From Actinospineispora spinosispora DSM 44797 (GTDB lineage Bacteria > Actinomycetota > Actinomycetes > Mycobacteriales > Pseudonocardiaceae), in assembly GCF_000429025.1 (NCBI RefSeq), contig NZ_AUBB01000006.1:682001-746000 (forward strand): 64,000 nt of DNA, written 5' to 3'. Under the pieces are notes generated by a model, which saw only the letters and a list, made by a program, of their open reading frames with translations, had not been told where the DNA came from and made no database searches. This document shows positions 40,761 to 49,668 of this stretch, in pieces; the stretch's first letter is position 1, and every line of letters begins with the position of its first letter. A program made the translations under genes and the position numbers.

Positions 40761-41504
40761 GTGACCGTGCACTTCATCGGCGCCGGCCCCGGCGCAGCCG
40801 ACCTGATCACCGTCCGTGGCCGCGACCTGCTGGCCTCGGCACCGGTATGCCTGTACGCGGGCAGCCTCGTGCCTGCCGAGCTGCTGGCGGTGTGCCCGCC
40901 GCACGCGCGGCTGGTCGACACCCGGGACCTCACGCTCGACCAGATCGTCGACGAACTGGTCGGCGCACACCACGACGGACACGACGTGGCGAGGTTGTGC
41001 TCCGGCGATCCGTCGGTGTTCAGCGCGGTCGCCGAACAGACCCGCCGGCTCGACGCGGCGGGCGTGCCCTACGACATCACCCCGGGCGTGCCGGCGTTCG
41101 CGGCGGCGGCGGCGAGCCTGCGCCAGGAGCTGACCGTTCCCGGAGTCGGCCAGAGCATCGTCCTCACCCGCACGTCGGCGCGCGCGACGCCGATGCCGCC
41201 CGGCGAGGACCTGGCGACACTCGGTGCGTCCGGCGCGACGATGGTGCTGCACCTGGCCGTCCAGCGGATCGACGCCGTGGTCGCCGAGCTGGTGGACAAC
41301 TACGGAACGGACTGCCCGGTCGCGGTCGTCGCGCACGCGAGCCGGGACAACGAGCTGGTCCTGCGCGGAACCCTCGCCGACATCGCCGACCAGGTGCGTG
41401 CGGCGGACGTCCGCCGCACCGCGGTGATCATCGTGGGGCGGGTGCTCGCGGTAGCCGGCTGCGACAGCCACCTGTACTCGGCGGCCCGCGACCGCACAGC
41501 CTGA
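40761..41504 (+). CDS. cobM: precorrin-4 C11-methyltransferase
   Basis: A 247-residue SAM-dependent tetrapyrrole methylase: VHFIGAGPGAADLITVRG, VCLYAGSLVPAELL, VARLCSGDPSVFSAV and VPYDITPGVPAFAAAAASL match CobM/CbiF closely, including the YAGSLV motif. It methylates C11 in corrin synthesis. GTG 40761 lies 34 bases after lipoprotein 2 with GTGAGGATG upstream, so it is probably on the riboswitch-controlled transcript. Confidence 0.92.
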   Translation: MTVHFIGAGPGAADLITVRGRDLLASAPVCLYAGSLVPAELLAVCPPHARLVDTRDLTLDQIVDELVGAHHDGHDVARLCSGDPSVFSAVAEQTRRLDAAGVPYDITPGVPAFAAAAASLRQELTVPGVGQSIVLTRTSARATPMPPGEDLATLGASGATMVLHLAVQRIDAVVAELVDNYGTDCPVAVVAHASRDNELVLRGTLADIADQVRAADVRRTAVIIVGRVLAVAGCDSHLYSAARDRTA

Positions 41505-41532
41505 CCGCTTCCCTGAGAGCTTTGCACGTGTT

Positions 41533-41574
41533 CGTGCTGCGTCGCACATGTCCGGACATGTGCGACGCAGCACG
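41533..41574. terminator. perfect 42-nt palindrome, repeat family 2, copy 2
   Basis: Exact 21-base arms (41533-41553, 41554-41574) centred on GTCCGGAC, between convergent cobM and htpG. Differs from the 27948-27989 copy at only a few central bases; outer TGCAC/GTGCA pairs extend it to about 41524-41585. Confidence 0.85.
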
Positions 41575-41613
41575 TAGGTGTGCACAGTCGCCGCGAGGGG
41601 ACTGGCGCGCGGG

Positions 41614-43506
41614 CTACAGGGTCTTCTCCAGGCGGGTTGCCAGGAGCGTGTTGAAGCGGGCCGGGTCCGTCAGCTCGCCACCCTCGGCCAGCAGTGCCAT
41701 GCCGTAGAGCAGTTCCACCGACTCGGCCAGGTCCGCATCGTCCTTGCGCTCGGACTGGGCGGTGCGCAGGCCGGTGACCAGCGGGTGCGTCGGGTTCAGC
41801 TCCAGGATGCGCTTGATCGGCGGCAGCTCCTGACCCATCGCGCGGTACATCTTCTCCAGCGTGGGTGTCAGGTCGTGTTCGTCGCCGACGATGCACGCGG
41901 GTGAGGTGGTCAGCCGCGAGGACAGCCGCACCTCCTTGACGCTCTCGCTGAGCGTGCCGGTCATCCAGGTCAGCAGGTCGGCGAAGCCCTCGCGCTGTTC
42001 CTCGGCGGTCTTGCGCTCCTCCTCGGTCTCCAGGTCGACCTGGCCCTTGGCGATCGACTGGAACTGCTTCCCGTCGAACCCGTTGACCGAGTCGACCCAC
42101 ATCTCGTCGATCGGGTCGGTCAGCACCAGGACCTCGTAGCCCTTGGCCTGGAACGCCTCCAGGTGCGGCGACCGTTCGATACTCTGCCGCGACTCCCCGG
42201 TCAGGTAGTAGATGTGCTCCTGCCCGTCCTTCATCCGCTCCACGTACTGCCGCAGCGTGGTCGGCTTCTCGGGCTCGTGGGTCGAGTCGAACGAACAGAT
42301 CTCCAGGATCGCCTCGCGGTTGTCGAAGTCGTCGAGCAGGCCTTCCTTGACCGCACGCCCGAACTCCTTCCAGAACGTCGCGTAGCGCTCCTCGTTGTCG
42401 GTCATCATCGTCTTGACGGTCGACAACACTCGCTTGACGAGGCGTTTGCGGATCAGCTGAATCTGCCGGTCCTGCTGCAGGATCTCCCGGGACATGTTGA
42501 GCGACAGGTCCTGCGCGTCGACGACACCCTTGACGAAACGCAGGTACTCCGGCATCAGCGCGTCGCAGTCGTCCATGATGAACACCCGCCGCACGTAGAG
42601 CTGTACACCGCGCTTGCGCTCACGCATGAACAGGTCGAGCGGCGCCTGCGAGGGCAGGAACAGCAGCGCCTGGTACTCGAACGTGCCCTCGGCCTGCACC
42701 CGGATCGTCTCGGCCGGGTTGTTCCAGTCGTGGCTGATGTGCTTGTAGAACTCGTGGTACTCGTCGTCGGTGACCTCGTCCTTGGCGCGTGCCCACAGCG
42801 CCTTCATCGAGTTGACCGTCTCGAACGCCGGAGCCTCGTCGCCGCTCGCCTCGCCGAGCATGCGGACCGGCCAGGTGATGAAGTCGGAGTAGCGCTTGAC
42901 GATCTCCCGGATCTTCGACGGCGCCGCGTAGTCGAACAGGTGGTCCTCGGCGTCGGCCGGCTTGAGGTACAGGATCACCGAGGTGCCGTCAGCGACGTCG
43001 GTGGCGGGCTCGATCGTGTAGGTGCCCTCGCCGGTGGACTCCCAGCGCACGCCCTCGTCAGTGCCGGCCCTGCGGGTCAGCACGGTGACCTTGTCGGCGA
43101 CCATGAAGCTGGAGTAGAAGCCGACGCCGAACTGCCCGATGAGGTCGCGGGACGCCGCCGAGTCCTGCGACTCCTTGAGCTTGCGCAGAAACTCGGCGGT
43201 GCCGGACTTGGCGATCGTGCCGAGCAGGTTCACCACGTCGTCGCGGCTCATGCCGATGCCGTTGTCACGCACGGTGAGCGTGCGGGCCTCGGAGTCGATC
43301 AGGATCTCGATGTGCAGATCGCTCGTGTCCGCCTGGAGCTCTTTGTCCCGATATGTTTCCAGCCGCAACTTGTCCAATGCGTCGGACGCATTGGAGACGA
43401 GCTCGCGCAGAAAGATGTCCTTGTTCGAGTAGATCGAGTGAATCATCAGCTGCAACAGCTGACGTGCCTCGGACTGGAACTCGTGCGTTTCGACCGACGC
43501 GGTCAC
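41614..43506 (-). CDS. htpG: HSP90-family molecular chaperone HtpG
   Basis: A 630-residue full-length HtpG. GHKL ATPase motifs: [50 protein letters not shown]; middle-domain [29 protein letters not shown]-terminal dimerisation segment present. GTG 43506 follows GAAAGGAC. It assists protein folding under stress. No CIRCE or HspR-type box is seen upstream. Confidence 0.95.
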
Positions 43507-43568
43507 GGTTGTCCTTTCGAACGGGCCCTACGGGAACTGCCCACATCGTACCGACCGGGACCGACGGA

Positions 43569-44930
43569 TCAGGCCGGCTCCAGCTCGCTGTCCCGCACGC
43601 GCTGCATGGTCATGGCCAACCGGCGCTTCAACGGTGGCACCCGGTCGGTGATGCGCAGCGCGGTGCGCATGCCGAACCGCGACAGCGGCCCGATGATCGG
43701 CCGGCGAGCGCGGCCGTCGTCGTCCATGAACTCCAGCGACTCCCGGACCGCGACCGCACTGTAGGTCCGCATGCGCTGCTCGTAGTCGCCGATCGCGGCG
43801 AGCAGGTCCGCCCCGGCATCGCGGACCTCGACGAGCTTGTCGCGGATCAGCGCCGCGTCGCGCAGCGCGGTGTTCGCGCCCGCACCCCGGCCCGGCGTCA
43901 TCGTGTGGATCGCGTCACCGAGCAGCGTGACCCGGCTGGGGCGCCACGGGTCGAGCGGATCGGACGTGCGGATGCCGAGCGCGAACGTGGTGGTCGGGTC
44001 GGAGCCCTCGGCCAGCTTCAGCAGGGTCGGGTGCCAGCCCGCCATCACGTCGCGCACGACCACCTCCTGCAGCTGTGAGCCGTCCATCGACAGCACCCCG
44101 GCAGGGGCGAGGTCGCGCGGAACCACCACACCCCAGGAGACGTAGTCGACGGTGTTGTCGAACAGCAGCCCCGGCCACTGCCGGATCAGCTCGGCGTCGG
44201 TGTCGCCGATGCCGTCCTTGAGCTGCCGGTCCGCCCGCCACGGGAACTCCATCGGATGCAGGATGCCCAGCTGGCCGCGGGTGTCGAAGAACATCGACAT
44301 CGCGTTGCGGGCGCCCGGTGGCAGCATGTCGCGCACCTCGTCGGTCAACGCCTGTTTGCCGCCGATCGCGATCATCCCGGTCTCGGTCTGGGTGGCATGC
44401 GGCAGGTACTGCTTGCGGATGCGCGAGTTGGCGCCGTCCGCGCCGACCAGCAGCGCGCCGGTCACGCTGGAGCCGTCCTCGAAGAACGCGGTGACGCGGT
44501 CGCCGTGGTCGTCGTAGCGGACGAACCGCTTGTCGAAAGCCACGACGTCGTCCAGGCCGGACAACAGCACCTGGCGCAGGGTCATCCGGCTGACCGAGTA
44601 GTCCTTGATCACGTCGTCGGTCGGCATGAGGTGCTCGCTGCTGAATGTGATCAGCGGGGCGAACCGCTCGGTGCACATGGTGAAGGCCCGGTAGTCGCGC
44701 GCGGTCGTGGCGACGAACGTGTCGAAGAGCGTCGCCGGCAGGCAGGCGCGCAACGAACGGACCCCGTTCGGCGAGATGCCCACCCGGTAACCCTGCAGGC
44801 CGCCGGTCCGGTGCCGGTCGCGTTCGAAGACCTGTACCGGGATCCCGGCGCCGCGCAGCCCGTGCGCCAGAGCGAGTCCACCGGTGCCGGCGCCGATGAT
44901 CAGCACCGGGCGTTCAGCTGAAAAAGGCAT
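43569..44930 (-). CDS. FAD-dependent aromatic-hydroxylase-type monooxygenase
   Basis: A 453-residue class A flavoprotein monooxygenase: N-terminal VLIIGAGTGGLALAHGLRGAG, middle GALLVGADGANSRIRKQYL (DG motif), and VTLLGDAIHTMTPGRGAGANTALRDA (GD motif). These enzymes hydroxylate aromatics or inactivate antibiotics. ATG 44930 follows AGGGGAC. It is 30 bases downstream of a PadR gene on the same strand, so it is probably induced by a ligand of PadR. Confidence 0.88.
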   Translation of the reverse strand: MPFSAERPVLIIGAGTGGLALAHGLRGAGIPVQVFERDRHRTGGLQGYRVGISPNGVRSLRACLPATLFDTFVATTARDYRAFTMCTERFAPLITFSSEHLMPTDDVIKDYSVSRMTLRQVLLSGLDDVVAFDKRFVRYDDHGDRVTAFFEDGSSVTGALLVGADGANSRIRKQYLPHATQTETGMIAIGGKQALTDEVRDMLPPGARNAMSMFFDTRGQLGILHPMEFPWRADRQLKDGIGDTDAELIRQWPGLLFDNTVDYVSWGVVVPRDLAPAGVLSMDGSQLQEVVVRDVMAGWHPTLLKLAEGSDPTTTFALGIRTSDPLDPWRPSRVTLLGDAIHTMTPGRGAGANTALRDAALIRDKLVEVRDAGADLLAAIGDYEQRMRTYSAVAVRESLEFMDDDGRARRPIIGPLSRFGMRTALRITDRVPPLKRRLAMTMQRVRDSELEPA

Positions 44931-44960
44931 GGGTGTCCCCTGTCCCGAATTCATCCACAA

Positions 44961-45554
44961 TTAATGTCCCATTTGCCGAGCCAGCTCGATGAGCTCGTTC
45001 GTATCCCAGTTCAGGCGCCCGTTCCGGATGTCGTCGATCAGTGACTGAATCCAGTCCCGATCGGTCCGCAGCCGGGCGATCAGATATTCGCTCTCGATCA
45101 GCACGATTCGCGGCAGGACATCGCTGACCGCGTCGGTCTCCCGTTCGAGGCCGGCGAGTTCGTCACTGACCGTGGTCAGTCTGGTCTCCAGTGCGGCGAC
45201 CGCACTGTCCTTGTCGAGCACCGCGAGGTAGGCCAGCCCCGCGGCAAAGTCCGGGAAGTCCCGTCTCGGCGTGGCCACCATCTCGACCGTCCACTCGATC
45301 AGGATCCGGCGCCCGGCCTCGGTGACGGAGTAGACGGTGCGTTCGGGTCGCGCGGCGTCCCGCTCGACGTCGGCGACGTCGATCAGGCCCTCGGCCCGCA
45401 ACCGGTCGATGGTCTTGTACAGCTGTGAGCGCTGGCCGACGTTGATGACCAGCTCCTTGCCGCGTTCCTTGATGAGCCGCTGCATCCGGTAGGGATGCAT
45501 GGGCTCTTCCAGGAGCAGGGCGAGCACGCCCACGGCAAGACCGGATCGCTGCAT
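44961..45554 (-). CDS. PadR-family regulator
   Basis: A 197-residue PadR protein: MQRSGLAVGVLALLLEEPMHPYRMQRLIKE gives the family HTH start, LYKTIDRLRAEGLIDVADVE the wing, and the C-terminal helical domain the dimer. ATG 45554 was chosen because the operator at 45554-45585 would otherwise lie in coding sequence. It is likely autorepressing and controls the downstream monooxygenase. Confidence 0.88.
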   Translation of the reverse strand: MQRSGLAVGVLALLLEEPMHPYRMQRLIKERGKELVINVGQRSQLYKTIDRLRAEGLIDVADVERDAARPERTVYSVTEAGRRILIEWTVEMVATPRRDFPDFAAGLAYLAVLDKDSAVAALETRLTTVSDELAGLERETDAVSDVLPRIVLIESEYLIARLRTDRDWIQSLIDDIRNGRLNWDTNELIELARQMGH

Positions 45555-45585
45555 AGTGTCGATACTACTAGTGTCCCAGACACTA
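45554..45585. promoter_or_regulatory. PadR operator with three half-sites
   Basis: TAGTGTC (45569-45575) and GACACTA (45579-45585) form a perfect inverted repeat with a 3-base spacer; another TAGTGTC (45554-45560) abuts the start codon. Confidence 0.72.
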
Positions 45586-45654
45586 TTCAACAGTCGCCTG
45601 CTTGCCTGAACGCTCACGGTAGGCGTAACTGGCCGGGCGGCGGCCGGTTTTCAT

Positions 45655-45715
45655 GATCACCACGGTGTAGTGGCTGATTTTCGGCGCCTGGAACAGCCAC
45701 CCGACCGTGGTGATC
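45655..45715. repeat. imperfect palindrome, repeat family 1, copy 2
   Basis: Arms GATCACCACGGT/ACCGTGGTGATC (45655-45666, 45704-45715) and inner GTGGCTG/CAGCCAC around TTTTCGGCGCC. Same order of motifs as 8593-8658. Unlike the other copies it lies between divergent genes, so a terminator role is unlikely here. Confidence 0.7.
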
Positions 45716-45870
45716 TTGGCTTGAAAGCTGCCGGGCGCAGCCCGCGTACCCGACCGGCGGCCGGCGAACGAGAACCGGAGGAGCACCCGTCCAGCCCGAT
45801 CCAGGCCGTAGTGGACAGGACCACCAGCTGATCGCTTGACCGCTGTTGCGTCACCTGTCAAGGTGGTGAC

Positions 45871-46758
45871 GTGAGCCATACGGTCTCCACCCCCGACCTC
45901 GACATCGCCTACCTGACCAGCGGCCCTTCGGACGGGAAACCCCTGGTCGCGGCACACGGCTGGCCGGACGATCCGCACTGTTGGGACGGTGTGCTGCCGG
46001 AGCTGCACGCCGCCGGCTACCAGGTCTTCCGGCCCTACCTGCGCGGCTTCGGCGAGACGCGGTTCCGGGAGGACGGCGCGATGCGCAGCGGTCAGATCGG
46101 CGCGCTGGGCAAGGACCTCGCCGACTTCCTGGACGCGCTCGACCTTCGGGACGTGGTGCTCGTCGGCCACGACTGGGGTGCGCGGGCCGCGTACGTGGTG
46201 GGGTCGCTGTTCCCGGACCGGGTGCGCAGGATCGTCGCCATCTCGGCCGGTCACGCGACCAACCACCCCTACGCCCCGTTGAGCTGGGAGCTGAGCCACG
46301 CCTACTGGTACGAGTGGTTCGTCGCCACCGACCGGGGGCGCAGGGCCATGCACGACGACCGGCGCGCGTTCTGCCGTTACCTGTGGAGAAGCTGGTCACC
46401 GACCTGGGACTTCGCCGAGGCCGACTTCGACGCCGCCGCGCCCGCCTGGGACAACGACGACTGGCCGCAGATCACGATCCACGCCTACCTGCACCGGTGG
46501 GGCGAGGCCCCTGGCGATCCGGCCTACGCCGCGATCGAGCACCAGCTGGCGATCCCGGCGCCCGTGCTGTGCCCGACCGTCATGGTGCACGGCGGTGCCG
46601 ACGCGGACAACCTGCCGGAGACCAGCGAGGGCAAGGAGCACCTGTTCCCGAACGGCTACCGGCGGATCGTGCTCGACGGGGTGGGCCACTTCCCGCCTCG
46701 CGAGGCACCGGGGGCGGTGGCGGAGGCGATCCTCAGCCCGGATAGTTCCGAGGGGTGA
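45871..46758 (+). CDS. alpha/beta hydrolase, epoxide-hydrolase-like
   Basis: A 295-residue alpha/beta hydrolase: oxyanion motif HGWPDD, nucleophile Asp in VLVGHDWGARAA (GHDWG), and catalytic His in LDGVGHFPPREAP. The GHDWG elbow is typical of epoxide hydrolases and haloalkane dehalogenases. GTG 45871 has AGGTGG just upstream. Its last 26 bases overlap the convergent cobIJ gene. Confidence 0.85.
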   Translation: MSHTVSTPDLDIAYLTSGPSDGKPLVAAHGWPDDPHCWDGVLPELHAAGYQVFRPYLRGFGETRFREDGAMRSGQIGALGKDLADFLDALDLRDVVLVGHDWGARAAYVVGSLFPDRVRRIVAISAGHATNHPYAPLSWELSHAYWYEWFVATDRGRRAMHDDRRAFCRYLWRSWSPTWDFAEADFDAAAPAWDNDDWPQITIHAYLHRWGEAPGDPAYAAIEHQLAIPAPVLCPTVMVHGGADADNLPETSEGKEHLFPNGYRRIVLDGVGHFPPREAPGAVAEAILSPDSSEG

Positions 46759-48253
46759 AGACGACCCGGTCGCCGTCGGCGCGTTCGACGAGCCTGGTCT
46801 GCGACGATCCGACGAGCAGCAGCGTCCGCATGTCGACCTGCTCGGGATCGAGGTCGGCCAGCCGCACGACGGTGATGCGCTCCCCGGTCCCGCCGACGTC
46901 GCGGCCGAGCACGACCGGGGTGTCCGGCGACCGATGGTCCAGCAGCAGGTCACGGGCCGCGCCGACCTGCCAGGTCCGGCTGCGCGACGCCGGGTTGTAG
47001 ATCGCGATCACCAGGTCGGCGGCGGCAGCGGCGGACAGTCTGGAGGCGATGACCTCCCACGGCTTGAGCCGGTCGGACAGCGACAGCACGCAGTAGTCGT
47101 GCCCGAGCGGAGCACCGACCCTGCTGGCGACCGCCTGAGCTGCGGTCAGACCGGGCAGGATCCGGACCGGCACGTCCTTCCACTTCGGTTCGCAGGCCAC
47201 CTCCAGCACGGCGCTCGCCATGGCGAACACGCCGGGGTCGCCGGAGGACACGACCGCGACCCGGGCACCACCGCGCGCGAGATCCAGCGCGAACGCGGCG
47301 CGCTCGGCCTCCACCCGGTTGTCCGACGGGTGTTTACGCTGGCGGGCGTTCGCCGGGACGCGGTCCAGGTAGGGGCCGTAGCCGACCAGGTCGCTCGCCG
47401 TGGACAGCGCTTCCTGGACCTCGGGGGTGAGCCAGGGGCGCCCGGCCGGCCCGAGGCCCACGACCACCACCTCACCGACGCCGACCTGCGCCGACGACAC
47501 GACCGCTGACGACTCACGCTTCATCGTCGAGGCCGCCAACGGGCTCGGCAGCACGGCGAGCGAGAAGTACGGGACCGTGTCCGGGTCGACGTCGGCGAAC
47601 ACCTCGATGCGCTGGCTGTCGGTGCTGACGCGCTCCGCGTAGTGCAGCCGGTCGAGCACACCCGCCTGCTCGGCGGCGGCGCGGACGGCGCCGAAGGTGC
47701 GCCCGAGCTTGAGCACCGCGGCCGAGTCGGTGCCCGCCAGCCGTTGCGCGAGCTGCTCGGGTGCGAGGGTGCCGGGCAGCACCGTGAGTACCTCGTCGCG
47801 CTCCACCAGGGGCCTGCCCAGCGCGGCGGACGCGGCGGTCATCGACGTGACACCGGGCACCACCTCCGTCGGGTAGCGGTGCGCCAGACGTTCGTGCAGG
47901 TGCATGTAGGAGCCGTAGAAGAACGGGTCGCCCTCGGCGAGCACCACGACGTCGCGTCCCGCGTCGAGGTGCTGCGCGAGCCGCGCCGCCGCCTCGGCGT
48001 AGAAGTCGTCCAGCGCGCCCCGGTAACCGCCGGGATGGTCGGTGGCCTCGACCGTCACCGGGTAGACCAGCTGCTCCTCGATCTGGTCGCCGCGCAGGTA
48101 CGGCTCCGCGATGCGCCGCGCGGTGCTCCTGCCGTGCCGGGCGCAGTGATAGGCGACGACGTCCGCCGCGCCGATCAGCCGTGCCGTCTTGACGGTGACC
48201 AGCTCGGGATCACCCGGCCCGACCCCGACGCCCCAGAGACGGCCGACATCCAC
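46733..48253 (-). CDS. cobIJ: precorrin-2 C20- / precorrin-3B C17-methyltransferase fusion
   Basis: A 506-residue fusion. The N-terminal CobI half starts GRLWGVGVGPGDPELVTVKTARLI and has VLAEGDPFFYGSYMHL and EVVPGVTSMTAASA; the C-terminal CobJ half has GEVVVVGLGPAGRPWLTPEVQ, VVSSGDPGVFAMASAVLE, ILPGLTAAQAVASRVGAPLGHDYC and AIYNPASRSRTWQ. Two SAM-methylase units in one chain, as in mycobacteria. GTG 48253 is preferred (GAGGA seven bases upstream); GTGs at 48271/48274 would overlap cobG. Operon cobG-cobIJ. Confidence 0.9.
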   Translation of the reverse strand: MDVGRLWGVGVGPGDPELVTVKTARLIGAADVVAYHCARHGRSTARRIAEPYLRGDQIEEQLVYPVTVEATDHPGGYRGALDDFYAEAAARLAQHLDAGRDVVVLAEGDPFFYGSYMHLHERLAHRYPTEVVPGVTSMTAASAALGRPLVERDEVLTVLPGTLAPEQLAQRLAGTDSAAVLKLGRTFGAVRAAAEQAGVLDRLHYAERVSTDSQRIEVFADVDPDTVPYFSLAVLPSPLAASTMKRESSAVVSSAQVGVGEVVVVGLGPAGRPWLTPEVQEALSTASDLVGYGPYLDRVPANARQRKHPSDNRVEAERAAFALDLARGGARVAVVSSGDPGVFAMASAVLEVACEPKWKDVPVRILPGLTAAQAVASRVGAPLGHDYCVLSLSDRLKPWEVIASRLSAAAAADLVIAIYNPASRSRTWQVGAARDLLLDHRSPDTPVVLGRDVGGTGERITVVRLADLDPEQVDMRTLLLVGSSQTRLVERADGDRVVFTPRNYPG

Positions 48254-48263
48254 ACTGATCTCC

Positions 48264-49547
48264 TCACTCACCACTGAACCTGGCCCTCGCGGCCGCGGCC
48301 CGCACCGACGCGGGCTCGACGCCCCTGAAGTAGGTCGCGCCGTCGCGCACCACGCGATATCCGTCCGGATCGGCGATCACATCGACCACCTGCCCCGCCG
48401 GGCGGCCGCACCGTCGTTCACAGCCCGACCAGTGCACGGCCAGCGCGGGGGCGTCTTCGGCCGGTTCCACGGCCGTGCCCGCCGCGCGACCGGCCGCGAT
48501 CGAGGCGTCGGCGCGCACGTCGGCGACAGCCTTCGCGCACCCGGGACGTCCGGTGCAGGCGGACACACCGAGCGCGGGCGAGTCCGAGTCGAGCACCAGG
48601 CCCGCGCCGGTCAGCCTGCGCATCGCGGCGGCCGTCTCGGGCGGGGACAGGTCCGGCAGCAGCACGCCGCGCCACGGGGTCACCACGACGTCCCGTTCGG
48701 CCACCGAGGCGATGACCTGGCACCGCGCCGGGGTCAGTTCGCCCAGCGGAACGGTCGCCGCGAGCGCGACTCGACCGTCGGTCTGCGCGATCCGGCCGAC
48801 CGGACCGATCGGGTCGCGGTCCGGGACGCTGATCGTCGGCCCGGTGAACGCGTTCACCGCGGTACTGAGCTCACTCACCAGCGACAACGGCCCGTCGGGC
48901 AGCTCACGCAGCCGCCAGACCCGTTCGTCGGCCCGTCGGCGCAGGAACGTGGCGGCCGTCTCCAGCAGTGCCGTGACGGCTTCGTGCACCGGCAGCCGCA
49001 GGCCGCTGTCCCGGCCGCCGAGCAGCAGTGCGACCTGCTGGTTCGGCAGTGCGAGCGCCGCGACGTCCGCGCCGAGACCGGCCACGTCGCCGCGTCCGTC
49101 GTCCACCGCGAAGAGGAACCGGCCGGGCAGCTCCGCCAGCTCCGGCTCGGCGCACAGCCGCCGGTCGAGCTCGCTGAGCAGCGGACGGACGTCCAACGCG
49201 CCCACCCCGTCCAGACCGGACAGCGGCGAGGCCAGCATGTTGCGTGCCTTGTCGTGCTCGGGCGAAGGCAGCAACCCGTTGTCGGTGAGCCGGGTCGACA
49301 GCTCCAGCTCGGCGCCGGTCCGCAGACCGCGCAGCTGCACGTTGCCCCGGCCGGTCAGCTCGAGCCGACCGTTGCCCAGCTCGCGCGCCCAGCTCGCCAG
49401 CGACACCAGCAACTCCCTGGTCAGCGAGCCGCCAGGGATGCGAATGCGCGCCAGGCCGCCGTCCGCCGCCTGATGTACCGCGATCGTGCCCGGGCAGCGA
49501 TCAGCACCGGCGCGGGGCGCACTCGAGACGACAGCGGACGAGACCAC
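48264..49547 (-). CDS. cobG: precorrin-3B synthase
   Basis: A 427-residue member of the nitrite/sulfite reductase ferredoxin family. RIRIPGGSLTRELL and LELTGRGNVQLRGL belong to the N-terminal half; the 4Fe-4S/siroheme-type cysteines are C331-C337 (CTGRPGC) and C376-C380 (CERRC). CobG oxidises precorrin-3A with O2, which marks the aerobic B12 pathway. GTG 49547 is chosen near the edge of the divergent cobN promoter; further upstream codons run through non-coding sequence. Confidence 0.85.
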   Translation of the reverse strand: MVSSAVVSSAPRAGADRCPGTIAVHQAADGGLARIRIPGGSLTRELLVSLASWARELGNGRLELTGRGNVQLRGLRTGAELELSTRLTDNGLLPSPEHDKARNMLASPLSGLDGVGALDVRPLLSELDRRLCAEPELAELPGRFLFAVDDGRGDVAGLGADVAALALPNQQVALLLGGRDSGLRLPVHEAVTALLETAATFLRRRADERVWRLRELPDGPLSLVSELSTAVNAFTGPTISVPDRDPIGPVGRIAQTDGRVALAATVPLGELTPARCQVIASVAERDVVVTPWRGVLLPDLSPPETAAAMRRLTGAGLVLDSDSPALGVSACTGRPGCAKAVADVRADASIAAGRAAGTAVEPAEDAPALAVHWSGCERRCGRPAGQVVDVIADPDGYRVVRDGATYFRGVEPASVRAAAARARFSGE

Positions 49548-49668
49548 CCAGCGATCGTAGACGTCGGATTTGTCGGGTCGGTGTCCTACAGTGGCCGATG
49601 AGACCCGTGTGCACGCGATCCGTGCCACAAGCGGGCTCACACACCGTTGCCGCCCGGAGGGCTCTCCT
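49548..49668. promoter_or_regulatory. divergent cobG / cobN intergenic region
   Basis: A 121-base gap. I see no B12-box or riboswitch core here, in contrast to the importer operon. GGAGGG precedes the cobN start. Confidence 0.4.

Noticed and set aside
41614..43560. CIRCE- or HAIR-type heat-shock operator upstream of htpG
   Set aside because: The 62 bases upstream of the GTG contain no such inverted repeat.
49548..49668. Possible second B12 riboswitch before cobN
   Set aside because: No GCCAG B12 box and no GGTG...CCGG core seen; too short for the full aptamer.
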